Assembly (NCBI RefSeq): GCF_014224355.1
Contig: NZ_VNWP01000011.1
Span: 26,346-90,345, forward strand
Direction: 5' to 3'
DNA: 64,000 nucleotides
DNA from: Synechococcus sp. BSA11S
Lineage (GTDB): Bacteria; Cyanobacteriota; Cyanobacteriia; PCC-6307; Cyanobiaceae
The notes beneath the pieces are model-generated. The model ran no database searches. It was not told the origin of the DNA and worked only from the letters and a program-made list of their open reading frames with translations. Positions 18,485-27,003 of the stretch are shown piece by piece (position 1 is the first letter of the stretch; each line of letters starts with the position of its first letter). A program made the position numbers and the translations under genes.

Positions 18485-19722
18485 GGCCGCCCCGGGCCCA
18501 GCCGTTCCTGCCGTGGTTCGCTGGGGACCGCGGCCAGGCGGAGCTCGAGCACCAGAGGGTCAGGGGTTTCCGCGTCGCGGAGTGCCACAGCCTCCAGGGT
18601 CACGGTCTGCCCGAGGGGCCGCTCACTCAGTTCTCGCCCCAGCCGGTTGAAGGTGGCCACATCGAACTGGACCCCATCGGCGATCGAGCCCTGGCGCTGG
18701 GCCTTCGCAAAGGAGGCCGCCAGCAGCAGATTGAGGCGGCTGTGCACCTGTTCGCTGGAGCGCTCATTGCCCTCCAGCACCGTGGACGCCATCAGATCGC
18801 CCTGGCGCAGCACCTGGCGGTTGGGCCTGAGGTCGGGGAATCCCAGCACCTGGTCTTCGCCGCGCAGCACGTTGGCAGCCGAGAGGATGCTCACCACCCA
18901 GGGTCCTCCCCGGGAGATGCGGGCTTCGAGCGTGGCGATGTCCTGCCGCGGTACCAGCAGGATCTGCCGGTTGGGCTCTTCCCCGGGCAGAACCCGCTGG
19001 AAGGCATTCAGATTGGCCTGACGCAGCAGCGCCACGACCGCTTCCCTGGCCTCGGCCCCGTTGCGGGGCTTCACCTTGGCCGTGGCCAGGGGCTGACCGC
19101 TGCTGAGCACCACGTCGCCGCGGCGCAGGGCGATCAGTTTCTCCTCCAGTCCCTTGAGCTCGGCCTCACCGGCACTGATCAGGCCGCGCACCCGGGCCAG
19201 TTCCGTCTCGGTCCTGTGGATGTCCTGGTCCCTGGCGCGGATGTCCTGGTTAAGTCGATTGCGCTGGGCCAGCAGTTGCTGTCGCTGGGTCTGCAGGGGC
19301 TTCAGTTCCCCGCGCAGCCGGCGCGCCTGGATCTCGGCGGCCGTGAGCTGACGGCGGGTCTGCTCCCGATCGCGGCGGGCCCGCTTCAGGGCCGCCTCCA
19401 CCCGGGCCTGCTCCTGCTTGCTCAGGCGGAGATTTTTCTCACTGCGGCGCAGGGTGGTGCGGCTCTCGAGCAGCCGTGCCTGCAGGGCGTCGAGTTCGAA
19501 CAGCCCGACGCGCAACCGTTCGCTCACCGCCAGCATCAGGCCGAGGGAGGCGGCACTGATCAGGCTGCCCGTGAGCACGGTGATCAGCACGGCCGTGTTG
19601 CGCGGCCGCAGGTTGAACAGACTGAGCCTGGCCTTGCCGACCCGGCTCCCGAGCCGGTCGCCCAGGGTGGCCAGCACCCCTCCGAGGGCCAGGAGCGCCA
19701 GAATCAGCAGCCAGCCGGACAC
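18481..19722 (-). CDS. DUF3084 domain-containing membrane-anchored coiled-coil protein
   Basis: 413 residues. An N-terminal span (WLLILALLALGGVLATLGD), RVGKARLSLFNLRPRNTAV and a second span (about residues 44-66) precede about 130 residues of coiled coil rich in Arg, Gln and Glu, then a globular C-terminal part with DVVLSSGQPLA and VLRQGDLMASTVL. This is the cyanobacterial DUF3084 layout. Function unknown; the shape suggests an envelope scaffold. It lies 45 bases downstream of ntcA on the same strand and overlaps the RuvC-like gene. Confidence 0.85.
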   Translation of the reverse strand: MSGWLLILALLALGGVLATLGDRLGSRVGKARLSLFNLRPRNTAVLITVLTGSLISAASLGLMLAVSERLRVGLFELDALQARLLESRTTLRRSEKNLRLSKQEQARVEAALKRARRDREQTRRQLTAAEIQARRLRGELKPLQTQRQQLLAQRNRLNQDIRARDQDIHRTETELARVRGLISAGEAELKGLEEKLIALRRGDVVLSSGQPLATAKVKPRNGAEAREAVVALLRQANLNAFQRVLPGEEPNRQILLVPRQDIATLEARISRGGPWVVSILSAANVLRGEDQVLGFPDLRPNRQVLRQGDLMASTVLEGNERSSEQVHSRLNLLLAASFAKAQRQGSIADGVQFDVATFNRLGRELSERPLGQTVTLEAVALRDAETPDPLVLELRLAAVPSEPRQERLGPGRP

Positions 19723-19767
19723 AGCGCCGTGCGTGTGGTCCCAGTATCAGTGGCGGTGGCAACCGGC

Positions 19768-20496
19768 TCAGCTGAAACGCTTGGCGAGGGCGACCGGATC
19801 GAAGACCGTGATCTTCTTGCGATCGATCTGCACCAGCCCTGACTGGCGCAGATCGCCCAGCAGGCGGGTGATCGTGACCCGGGTTGATCCGATCGCCTCC
19901 GCAATCGCCTGATGGGAGAGGCGCAGGTCGATTGTGATGCCTTCGCTGCCAGGCACACCGAAATCCCGGCAGAGCACCAGCAGAAAACTCACCAGCCGCG
20001 ACGACATGTCCCTGTGGGTGAGGGTCTCGATCATCGTTTCGGTCTGCAGGATCCGGGAGGAGAGGCCCTGCAGCAGCAGCAGCCCCACGCTCGAGTCCTG
20101 CTCGATGGCCCTCCGCACCGAGCCGGCCGGGGCGGCCACCAGCTCGACCCGGGTGAAGGCCACCGCGTGGTAGAAGCGATCGGACCGCTGACCGGTGAGC
20201 AGAGAGAGCACCCCGAACAGGCTGTTTTCCCGCAGCAGGGCCACGGTGATCTCCTCGCCCGATTCATAGACCCGCGAGAGGCGGACCGCTCCGCGACGCA
20301 GCAGGTAGACCCGCTCGGCCGGATCACCTGGGAAGAAGATCGTTTTGCCCCGCTCCACGGTTTCGATCACGCAGCCGCTCAGCCCGCGCATCACATCCAG
20401 AAGGGTGTGGGCGCCGTTGGCGGCTGCGGCCAGCCCGACGGGAGCCGGTGTCGAAGGGCCGCCGGTTCGGCTGAATCCGCGCATCGCGCCAACCAT
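19768..20496 (-). CDS. ntcA: Global nitrogen regulator NtcA
   Basis: 242 residues from ATG 20496 (20484 is possible). A CRP-family dimeric activator that responds to 2-oxoglutarate and turns on genes for nitrogen assimilation. The effector domain has [42 protein letters not shown]; the C-terminal helix-turn-helix is [24 protein letters not shown], typical of NtcA. The open frame reaches 20580, but the probable promoter at 20523-20564 lies inside that extension, so the start is at 20496 or 20484. DUF3084 follows on the same strand. Confidence 0.96.
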   Translation of the reverse strand: MVGAMRGFSRTGGPSTPAPVGLAAAANGAHTLLDVMRGLSGCVIETVERGKTIFFPGDPAERVYLLRRGAVRLSRVYESGEEITVALLRENSLFGVLSLLTGQRSDRFYHAVAFTRVELVAAPAGSVRRAIEQDSSVGLLLLQGLSSRILQTETMIETLTHRDMSSRLVSFLLVLCRDFGVPGSEGITIDLRLSHQAIAEAIGSTRVTITRLLGDLRQSGLVQIDRKKITVFDPVALAKRFS

Positions 20497-20522
20497 GTTT
20501 CGGCGGAGCAGGTGTGAGACGG

Positions 20523-20564
20523 ACGGTAAGGATCGCCAGTGGCACGCCTTGTAGTGACCGACAC
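20523..20564 (-). promoter_or_regulatory. Candidate NtcA-activated promoter of ntcA
   Basis: On the reverse strand, a GT-N10-AC site (GTGTCGGTCACTAC, 20564-20551) is followed after exactly 22 bases by TACCGT (20528-20523), which fits the -10 form TAN3T. Site, 22-base spacing and -10 together are the standard class II NtcA promoter and would put the transcript start about 20 bases before ATG 20496. NtcA self-activation is known in other cyanobacteria; here it is inferred. The site is close to palindromic, but no equally spaced -10 is seen on the forward strand. Confidence 0.65.
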
Positions 20565-20703
20565 TTATCAACAGTATCAACGCAGGCCCGGCGGGAGCGG
20601 AGCTCGGAGAGTGGTACGGACGTTCGCACTAGGGATGGTGGCGAAGTCTTGCTGGCGGCGCGGACGCCGCTACATTCAGGACCGCGCTTCCCTTGGGGTG
20701 TTG

Positions 20704-21300
20704 ATGACGGCCAGCCTGCGCAACGCCTCCCATGAGTCGCGCCATCCCCTGCGCGCCGTGCCGGCCTCCCGGCCGGTGCCGCCGCCCCGCCCCCGGGCAG
20801 CGCTGGCCAGGCCCGAAGGCCTTCTTCAGGTGCACACAGCCCCCTTCCGCGGCAGTTTCGGAGGGGTGTTCAGCCAGGCCCTGCGCACAGCCGGGCTGGG
20901 CAGTCGGGTGCTGATCAGCCAGTTCCTCAAGGGTGGGGTCGACCAGGGGCCTGGCCGCAGCCTCAGCCTCTGCGGCCGCCTGCAGTGGTTGCGCCCGGCC
21001 GTGGCCTCCTGTCTCACCGAGCCTGCCGACCGGGAGCAGGTGTCGGTGCGCGCCGCCGTGGAGGAGGTGTGGGCCTTCAGCCGTGATCAGCTGATGGAGG
21101 CGGCGGTGGATCTGATGGTTCTCGACGAACTTGGACTGGCGATCGAGCTGGGGTACCTCCCAGGGGGGGAGGTGATCAGCACCCTTGAGCAACGACCGGC
21201 CCACCTGGATGTGATCCTCACGGGTCCGGCCATCCCCCTCGAGCTGCTGGGCATGGCCGATCAGGTCACCCAGCTGCGGCGCGGGGGTGCCCCATGCTGA
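20704..21300 (+). CDS. CobO/BtuR-like protein with degenerate P-loop
   Basis: 198 residues from ATG 20704. After a 37-residue Pro/Arg-rich leader the protein follows the cob(I)alamin adenosyltransferase (CobO/BtuR) fold: a first strand LLQVHTAPF, SRVLISQFLKGG after it, DLMVLDELGLAIELGYL (Walker B-like), LEQRPAHLDVILTG and a final ADQVTQLR. The Walker A lysine/threonine cluster (usually G-x-GKGKTT) is missing: the place holds APFRGSFGG. It may not bind ATP normally, or may be a regulatory paralogue. It overlaps dcd by seven bases and is divergent from ntcA. Confidence 0.7.
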   Translation: MTASLRNASHESRHPLRAVPASRPVPPPRPRAALARPEGLLQVHTAPFRGSFGGVFSQALRTAGLGSRVLISQFLKGGVDQGPGRSLSLCGRLQWLRPAVASCLTEPADREQVSVRAAVEEVWAFSRDQLMEAAVDLMVLDELGLAIELGYLPGGEVISTLEQRPAHLDVILTGPAIPLELLGMADQVTQLRRGGAPC

Positions 21301-21887
21301 AGAACGACCGCTGGATCAATGCCAGGGCTGTTGAAGGGATGATCGAGCCCTTCCAACCTGACCTGGTGAGGCACCTGGCTCCGGACACCGCCTCACGGCC
21401 GGTGCTGAGTTTCGGCTGTTCCTCCTACGGCTACGACCTGCGCCTCTCGCCTCGGGAATTCCTGATCTTCCGGCACGTGCCTGGCACGGTGATGAACCCC
21501 AAGCGGTTCAACCCGGACAACCTGGAGCCCGCGCCACTCCACCACGACGACGACGGTGATTTCTTCATCCTGCCAGCCCATTCCTATGGACTCGGCGTCG
21601 CTCTGGAGAAACTGAAAGTCCCCCCTACGATCACCGTGATCTGTCTGGGCAAGAGCACCTATGCCCGGCTGGGCATCATCGTGAACACCACGCCGGCCGA
21701 GGCCGGCTGGCAGGGCCACCTTACCCTCGAGTTCAGCAACTCATCCGGGGCTGACTGCCGCATCTATGCGAATGAAGGCATCACCCAGCTGCTGTTCTTC
21801 GAAGGAGATCCCTGCGAAACCACCTATCAGGATCGTGCCGGTAAATATCAGCATCAGCCGGAGCGCGTCACTCTGGCCAAGGTCTGA
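21294..21887 (+). CDS. dcd: dCTP deaminase
   Basis: 197 residues. Converts dCTP to dUTP, feeding thymidylate synthesis. Hallmarks are FGCSSYGYDLRLS, FILPAHSYGLGVALEKLKVP, GKSTYARLGI and NTTPAEAGWQGHLTLEFSN (conserved Arg and catalytic Glu), then GITQLLFFEG. The start overlaps the CobO-like gene. ThyX is encoded 400 bases further on the other strand, so both steps of dTMP supply are neighbours here. Confidence 0.95.
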   Translation: MLKNDRWINARAVEGMIEPFQPDLVRHLAPDTASRPVLSFGCSSYGYDLRLSPREFLIFRHVPGTVMNPKRFNPDNLEPAPLHHDDDGDFFILPAHSYGLGVALEKLKVPPTITVICLGKSTYARLGIIVNTTPAEAGWQGHLTLEFSNSSGADCRIYANEGITQLLFFEGDPCETTYQDRAGKYQHQPERVTLAKV

Positions 21888-21911
21888 ATCACTGGAGGGG
21901 CCAGCTCGGGT

Positions 21912-22265
21912 TCAGGGCAGCCCCATGGCCCGGCGCACCTGACCGATGCAGGGCAGTCCGCTCGGGCAGAGACGAATCACCCGTCCATTGACCACAAACA
22001 GGGTCTCGCTCTCCTGCAGGGCAGAGCCTCTCCTCGCATGGGGACCTCGTGCGCCCGGCGCTGAGAGCATGCCGAAGGAATCGCTGCCGCCGCCTGCTCC
22101 AGGAGTGAGCATCCGGCCTTCGACGGATCTGAGCAGGTTGGTGTATCCCGGAGCAGAGGCCCCTTGCAGGGTTCCCTGAATGGCGGCCGCTCCCGCTGCA
22201 TCGATCAGCGTCTGGCCGTGCGCGGCCGGGGCGATCAGCAGCAGGAGCAGCAGCAGCGGCGGCAT
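21912..22265 (-). CDS. Small exported protein, function unknown
   Basis: 117 residues from ATG 22265. It begins with a signal peptide (MPPLLLLLLLIAPAAHG, cleavage probably after AHG) and the mature part is Gly/Ala-rich with two cysteines in LCPSGLPCIG near the C-terminus, which could form a disulfide. A GTG at 22295 would add ten residues and is less likely. Convergent with dcd and 36 bases downstream of thyX, with which it may share a transcript. No family recognised. Confidence 0.6.
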   Translation of the reverse strand: MPPLLLLLLLIAPAAHGQTLIDAAGAAAIQGTLQGASAPGYTNLLRSVEGRMLTPGAGGGSDSFGMLSAPGARGPHARRGSALQESETLFVVNGRVIRLCPSGLPCIGQVRRAMGLP

Positions 22266-22301
22266 CGATGGGCTTGCAGAGGGTCTTGCAGGCACAGGTG
22301 G

Positions 22302-23024
22302 TCAGGGGGCCAGGCGCGCTTTGTGCAGCCGGGAACGGCCATACCAGGTGGCGATCTGCGGAGCCCACGACTCCAGGTGGGGCCAGATCAGATCACAGAG
22401 CTGGCGGATCTCCAGTTGTGCATCCAGCTTGGCGCGCAGATCGAGAAAATGCAGCAGTGCGCGCAGGCTGAAGCTCGCCACGAAGTGCTGGCGGTAGTCG
22501 AAAGGGAGGATGCCGCGGGCGTGTTCCTCGGCGAAGCCGGCCGCCAGTAGATCCCGATACCGCTCTGCCGCCTTCCGGCAGAGGTCGAGGTCGAGGGCTC
22601 GCTGCTCGGCTGTGTACTCGTATTTCTTGCCCTGGCGATCACTGTAGGACCCCACCGGGCGCAGGTAGAACACCTCCTCCAGCTCCAGGTCTCCGTTGGC
22701 GGCGCGGCAGATGCGATCGCCGGTGTAGCGCATCGACTGCACATCGAAACTCACCCCGACGCGGTGGGTGCGGGCCTGCTGCATCACCGAGTGGGGAAAC
22801 CAGCCCACGTTGAGCACGATCTGGGCATGCTCCAGAGGTCCGTAGTGGCCGCGCTCGCCCGAGAGCAGCCGCTTCACGCAGATCTCACCCGCCGTGCGTT
22901 CGTCGGGCCAGTCGGCCCGGTCGGCGGCAACGAATCCCTCGCTGTAGTCCTGATGCATGGCGGCATAGACGCACTGCTGGGGGTTGGGGGTGGCAGCGAT
23001 CAGCTCGACCCGGAAACGGTCCAT
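22302..23024 (-). CDS. thyX: Flavin-dependent thymidylate synthase ThyX
   Basis: 240 residues from ATG 23024. ThyX methylates dUMP to dTMP using FAD, NADPH and methylene-THF, replacing ThyA. The flavin/substrate motif is RTHRVGVSFDVQSMRY (family pattern RHRxxSxxxxxSxR, here with T before HR). The N-terminal VELIAATPNPQQCVYAAMHQ and the C-terminal ALLHFLDLRAKLDAQLEIR, which holds the dUMP-binding Arg, are typical. Four bases separate this frame's upstream region from the thioredoxin-like gene ending at 23057, so they probably form one reverse unit. Confidence 0.95.
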   Translation of the reverse strand: MDRFRVELIAATPNPQQCVYAAMHQDYSEGFVAADRADWPDERTAGEICVKRLLSGERGHYGPLEHAQIVLNVGWFPHSVMQQARTHRVGVSFDVQSMRYTGDRICRAANGDLELEEVFYLRPVGSYSDRQGKKYEYTAEQRALDLDLCRKAAERYRDLLAAGFAEEHARGILPFDYRQHFVASFSLRALLHFLDLRAKLDAQLEIRQLCDLIWPHLESWAPQIATWYGRSRLHKARLAP

Positions 23025-23056
23025 GGGGCAGCGGGCAGGGGTGGATGGCGGTGGTT

Positions 23057-23638
23057 TCAACCGTGGCTGCGGGGACCGGCCTGGGCCGGGGTGGTCTGGC
23101 TCGGGGTCTGGGCCTCGCCGCCCGCCAGGGGCGAGAGGCTGCCGACGCCCGCCAGCAGCGGCAGGGGCGTCTCCTCGATCAGGGCAGTCATGATCGCAGC
23201 CAGTTCGGGCCGGCTGCGGGCCCCGAGGGAGCGCCCGATCGAGCTGCCGCTGCGATCAAACAGCTCCAGCTGGGGGATGCCGTTCACCCCGTAGCGATCG
23301 ATTTCAGGACTCCAGCGCGGATTGTCCACATTCAGCAGCACCACATTGAGCTCGCCGTGGTGCTCACTCTCCAGGGCCGCCATCGCCGGAGCCATCGAGC
23401 GGCAGGCTTCACACCAGTCGGCGTAGAACTCCACGATCGAGGGGCGACCACTGGAGAGGGCCAGGGGCAGCTCAGGCGAACGACGGGCCAGCTGCTCCAG
23501 TGGTGCCTGGGGCTGCAGTCCCCCGCGCAACCAGAACAGCAGCAGCGCCAGGGCGGCGGCGACGGCAGCCAGCACCATTCTCTCGCGGCGACCCAGGGGG
23601 GAGGGACCGGCTGGAGCCGCTGGGTCGGGCTGGGTCAT
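23057..23638 (-). CDS. TxlA/HCF164-like membrane-anchored thioredoxin
   Basis: 193 residues from ATG 23638. One N-terminal membrane anchor (about residues 21-40, MVLAAVAAALALLLFWL) is followed by a thioredoxin domain with the active site YADWCEACRS, the strand NVVLLNVDN and the cis-proline segment NGIPQLELF. In cyanobacteria and chloroplasts this type (TxlA, HCF164) carries reducing power into the thylakoid lumen for cytochrome and photosystem maturation. The C-terminal 30 residues are disordered. Directly upstream of thyX on the same strand. Confidence 0.85.
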   Translation of the reverse strand: MTQPDPAAPAGPSPLGRRERMVLAAVAAALALLLFWLRGGLQPQAPLEQLARRSPELPLALSSGRPSIVEFYADWCEACRSMAPAMAALESEHHGELNVVLLNVDNPRWSPEIDRYGVNGIPQLELFDRSGSSIGRSLGARSRPELAAIMTALIEETPLPLLAGVGSLSPLAGGEAQTPSQTTPAQAGPRSHG

Positions 23639-23724
23639 CGTGGTGATCGAGGGGCCTGAACCACGGGCACTCTGGCAGTTCTGTGTCAGGAGCTCGATAG
23701 CATGACCCAACACTCCTGGCTGCG

Positions 23725-24138
23725 GTGAAGCGTCGCCTCACCATCCACTTCCCGCGCGAAACGGTGCATCACCCGATCACCTACCGCCTGGCTGTGGATT
23801 TCGACATAGCCGCCAAGATTCTGCGGGCCCAGATCGCCCCCAACCAGAGCGGCACCATGGTGGTGGAGCTCTCAGGTGACATCGATGAGCTCGATGCGGC
23901 CGAGCAGTGGCTCGAGGATCTCGGGCTGGGTCTTGATCGCGCCCCGGGAGAGATCCGTATCGACCGCAGCCGCTGCGTCGATTGCGGCATCTGCGCCAGC
24001 GTCTGCCCCAGCGGTGCCCTTCGCAGTCGACCGCCGGCCTGGCGGCTGGAATTCACAGCCCAGCACTGTCTGGTCTGCGAGCAATGCATCCCCAGCTGCC
24101 CCCTGGACGCGATCGATCTGGTGCTGGAGGCCCGATGA
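23725..24138 (+). CDS. NIL domain 4Fe-4S ferredoxin-type protein
   Basis: 137 residues, GTG start at 23725. An N-terminal NIL domain of about 75 residues (ligand-binding fold also found in methionine ABC transporters) is joined to a C-terminal ferredoxin with two binding patterns: CVDCGICASVCP and CLVCEQCIPSCP, enough for two [4Fe-4S] clusters. Such proteins are common in cyanobacteria; their partner is unknown, though a role in sulfur or methionine metabolism has been suggested for the family. Its TGA overlaps the ATG of the membrane protein at 24135. Confidence 0.87.
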   Translation: MKRRLTIHFPRETVHHPITYRLAVDFDIAAKILRAQIAPNQSGTMVVELSGDIDELDAAEQWLEDLGLGLDRAPGEIRIDRSRCVDCGICASVCPSGALRSRPPAWRLEFTAQHCLVCEQCIPSCPLDAIDLVLEAR

Positions 24139-24647
24139 CCAGGGTGATCGGCAGCATCCTGCGCCTCGCCCTGCTGCCCCTGCGGGCGCCGTTCCTGCTC
24201 GTGCTCCTGCTGGTGAGCATCTATCTCGGCGTTGACTGGGTGGTGAATGCTCCGGTCCAGGACCTGGTCAATCCCGAACAGAATCCTGTCTATGGGCTGT
24301 ACTGGACGGTCGCCTGCCTGCAGGCGACCGTTGTGGTGGTGGTGGCGTCGGTCCCCGACCTGCTCCTGCGTCAGCTTTCGATGCTGATGGCTGCAAGCCG
24401 GGTGATCACCCTGATCGTCAGCCTGCTCCTGGTCACTGTCGGGGGCCTCTACCTGCTCCACCTCAGTGCCCTCTCCGACGTGCTGATCCTGGCCACGGCT
24501 GTGCTGCTGGCCCGCCTGGATCTGACACGCATCAGGGTGGTGCCCTCGCCGCTGTTCACGGCTTTTTTCCTCTCCGGGTACGTGATGCTCGGTGTCTGGA
24601 TCGGCCGGCTCTTGCAGCTGGGGGGTCTGCTGGGACAAGCGGCCTGA
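24135..24647 (+). CDS. Conserved cyanobacterial membrane protein
   Basis: 170 residues with four likely membrane segments (about 12-33, 53-72, 88-110 and 140-160). It begins MTRVIGSILRLALLPLRAP, with the ATG sharing ATGA with the stop of the NIL-ferredoxin gene, so the two are translated together. No catalytic motif visible. Function unknown; the pairing with a ferredoxin raises the possibility of a membrane redox partner, but nothing in the sequence proves it. Convergent with the lytic transglycosylase gene. Confidence 0.7.
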   Translation: MTRVIGSILRLALLPLRAPFLLVLLLVSIYLGVDWVVNAPVQDLVNPEQNPVYGLYWTVACLQATVVVVVASVPDLLLRQLSMLMAASRVITLIVSLLLVTVGGLYLLHLSALSDVLILATAVLLARLDLTRIRVVPSPLFTAFFLSGYVMLGVWIGRLLQLGGLLGQAA

Positions 24648-24660
24648 CGCTGAGGCCCGT

Positions 24661-26730
24661 TCAGCAGCTCCGCCTTGGCCGTTCCTGGTAGCCCCACAGA
24701 TTGCCGAGCACCTTCTTCACGTAGAGGCGGGTCTCGGGGTAAGGAATCGCCTCCACCCAGAGTTCGGGGCTGGCCTGGAGCCTGCCGTCCTGCCAGTCGG
24801 CCACCGCGCCCGGCCCGGCGTTGTAGCTGGCGATTGCCAGAAAGGGGTTGTCTTTCCAAAGGGCGAGCATCTGGTTGAGGTACGCCGCCCCCAGCTCCGC
24901 ATTGAAGGCAGGCTCGCGCAGCTGATCCTTGCTGACCACCCCCCCGGCCAGCTCCGCGGCCGTGGCCGGCATCAGTTGCAGCAGGCCGATGGCCCCCGCC
25001 ACCGATCCCACCCCGGGGGTGAAGCGTGATTCCTGTCTGGCCACGGCCAGCAGCAGGGTCGGATCCAGCCCGTGGCGGGCCGCGGCCGTGCTGAAGGCCT
25101 CGCCGTGACGGATCGGCAGCAGGGCCCGCTCCAGGGGCAGCTTGGCCTGGCAGTCGCCACCGGTCCAGCGCAGGCTCGCCTGCTCCAGCTGGCCCAGGCC
25201 GGTCCAGTCGTCCCCGACCCCCTGCCGCAGCCGCCCCTCCAGCATCAGCTCCTCGGGCGAGGTGAGGGTTGCCGAGGGGCGCTCCTGACGCCATTGCTCC
25301 CAGGCTTCCAGGTGGAGAGCCAGGCGCCAGAGCCGGTCGAGATCAGGCTGGCCGCTGTTCAGGGGCTGCCAGGGCTCTGCCGCCAGGGCGATCGGGCCGG
25401 CGGCGCGCAGCCGGAGTTCAGGTTGTTCGCCCAGCTGGACCCGGCTGCGCCAGGCGTAGTAGCTCCAGGGCAGACGCCGCAGCACAGCATCCCAGCTGCG
25501 CCGGGCCGCGGACGGCTGGCCCAGCTGGCGCTGGGCCATGCCACGCCAGAACAGATGTCGGGCGGCCAGCGGCGGCGGCAGAGCGGTGGCGGGCAGGGCC
25601 TCCAGCAGGGCCAGGGCCTGCTCGGCCTCTCCCTTGAGCAGGGCGGCCCGGGTCAGGTCCCACTGCAGGTCCCAGCTGGCGGGATCCCGTGGCCAGCGCT
25701 GCAGCACCGGACGCCAGTCTCCGCCGGCATCGAGCACCAACCGCGCCTGCGCAGGCGCACTCAGCCGCAGGGGTTCAGGCAGCTCGCTCAGCTCGGCTGG
25801 GGTGACCGTGGGAGCGGGGGTCTGGGCCAGCAGTCGCACGGCCTCGAGAGCCTCTGGCCGCTGGCTTCGCTCTCGGCTCAGGGCCAGCAGGCGCGCCGCC
25901 CCGGCCCTGGCCTCGGAGGGACCACCCCGCAGCAGGGCCCGGCCGATCTCCAGCTCCTGGGGGGGCTCCCCCCGAGTGGAACCCAGGCAGCTCAGGGCTC
26001 GGCGCCCATCCCCGACCCTGGCCAGCCCCGCGGCAAGGGTCCCCCGCTGGACGGCACTCAGAGCCGTGGCGGGCTTTGCGCAGATCTGGCGCAGGCGTGC
26101 GTCGGCACCGGGCCAGCGGGGCCCCCAGCGGGCCAGGTGCAGGGCTCCCTGCTGGCGCTGGCTGGCCTGTGGACCAAGTTCCAGGGCCGCGGCCAGGGCC
26201 GCCGGGTGGGCCGGGAAACGGCGCAGCAGCTCCAGACGCTGGGGCGGGTCTTCACGGCCGAGGGCGTAGAGGGCATCGGCGCTGGGAGGCGCCATGGGAA
26301 AGCGCTCCAGCAGCTCGCGCCACTGGAGAGTGGCGGCGAGCCCCTGGGCTTCGCGGGCGAGGGCCGCGCGCTTGAGCGCCACCGCCGCCAGCGGGCCCGG
26401 CCCCCAGCCCTGCCCCCGCAGCAGCCGCCTCTGGTCTGAAGGGTCCTCGCTGCTGCTGGCCGGCAGCAGCAGCAGACCGGCTTCCCGGCGCCGCTCGGGA
26501 TCGGGATCCCAGCGGCGGATCCTCTCCAGGTCGAGGGCAGGGGTGTCAGGGGTGGGCAGGGGCCGTTGTTGCAGCAGCAGTCGCCCCAGCAGCAACAAGG
26601 CCCCGCTGCCGATCACGGTGAGGGCCAGGGTCAGAGGGCCGCGGCGACCGGCAGGGGAAGGGTTGGGCAAGGTCAGGCAGCAGCGCGCCGGTACGGCTTT
26701 GGCATTCTGGGGTTCCCGTCTGCCGGTCAT
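24661..26730 (-). CDS. Lytic murein transglycosylase (Slt-like)
   Basis: 689 residues from ATG 26730. A membrane anchor near residues 33-52 (LTLALTVIGSGALLLLG) is followed by a long alpha-helical, TPR-like superhelix and a C-terminal SLT domain: LLLAVARQESRFTPGVGS (catalytic Glu in QES), GAIGLLQLMPATA and ASYNAGPGAV. It cleaves glycan strands of peptidoglycan to 1,6-anhydro products. The frame is open up to 27744 but that part is antisense to glmM. The start overlaps the opposite start at 26729. Confidence 0.9.
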   Translation of the reverse strand: MTGRREPQNAKAVPARCCLTLPNPSPAGRRGPLTLALTVIGSGALLLLGRLLLQQRPLPTPDTPALDLERIRRWDPDPERRREAGLLLLPASSSEDPSDQRRLLRGQGWGPGPLAAVALKRAALAREAQGLAATLQWRELLERFPMAPPSADALYALGREDPPQRLELLRRFPAHPAALAAALELGPQASQRQQGALHLARWGPRWPGADARLRQICAKPATALSAVQRGTLAAGLARVGDGRRALSCLGSTRGEPPQELEIGRALLRGGPSEARAGAARLLALSRERSQRPEALEAVRLLAQTPAPTVTPAELSELPEPLRLSAPAQARLVLDAGGDWRPVLQRWPRDPASWDLQWDLTRAALLKGEAEQALALLEALPATALPPPLAARHLFWRGMAQRQLGQPSAARRSWDAVLRRLPWSYYAWRSRVQLGEQPELRLRAAGPIALAAEPWQPLNSGQPDLDRLWRLALHLEAWEQWRQERPSATLTSPEELMLEGRLRQGVGDDWTGLGQLEQASLRWTGGDCQAKLPLERALLPIRHGEAFSTAAARHGLDPTLLLAVARQESRFTPGVGSVAGAIGLLQLMPATAAELAGGVVSKDQLREPAFNAELGAAYLNQMLALWKDNPFLAIASYNAGPGAVADWQDGRLQASPELWVEAIPYPETRLYVKKVLGNLWGYQERPRRSC

Positions 26731-26947
26731 GCCCGCGCCACCTCCCTGGCTCCGCCGGTGGACCACCCTCCCCGGTGCGGCCGGGAGGGTCAGAGCCCTG
26801 GTGGTGCTTGGCCTGGTCCTGGGCGTGGTTCTGCTCAGGCCGCTGTGGCCCTTGCTCTGGCTACCGGGTTGGCTGGTGGGCGGTCTGCTGCTCTGGGCCG
26901 TCCTCGAGCTGCTGCGCTGGGCCTGGTGGCCGAGGCGCTGGCGTTGA
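26729..26947 (+). CDS. Small hydrophobic protein, function unknown
   Basis: 72 residues, MPAPPPWLRRW, then two hydrophobic segments rich in Leu, Val and Trp (about residues 23-40 and 44-62). Its ATG overlaps the ATG of the lytic transglycosylase on the other strand: both start codons sit in one CATG. It ends 56 bases before glmM. It may be a genuine small membrane protein or a chance frame; the hydrophobic composition and compact ending favour it modestly. Confidence 0.45.
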   Translation: MPAPPPWLRRWTTLPGAAGRVRALVVLGLVLGVVLLRPLWPLLWLPGWLVGGLLLWAVLELLRWAWWPRRWR

Positions 26948-27003
26948 GGCCCAGGGGTGCTGCTGCTGATCCGCTTAGCCTGGTTCCCTTCCTTTCTCGC
27001 CAG

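Noticed and set aside
20551..20564. Forward-strand reading of the NtcA site as promoter of the CobO-like gene
   Set aside because: No TAN3T-type -10 at about 22 bases on that strand.
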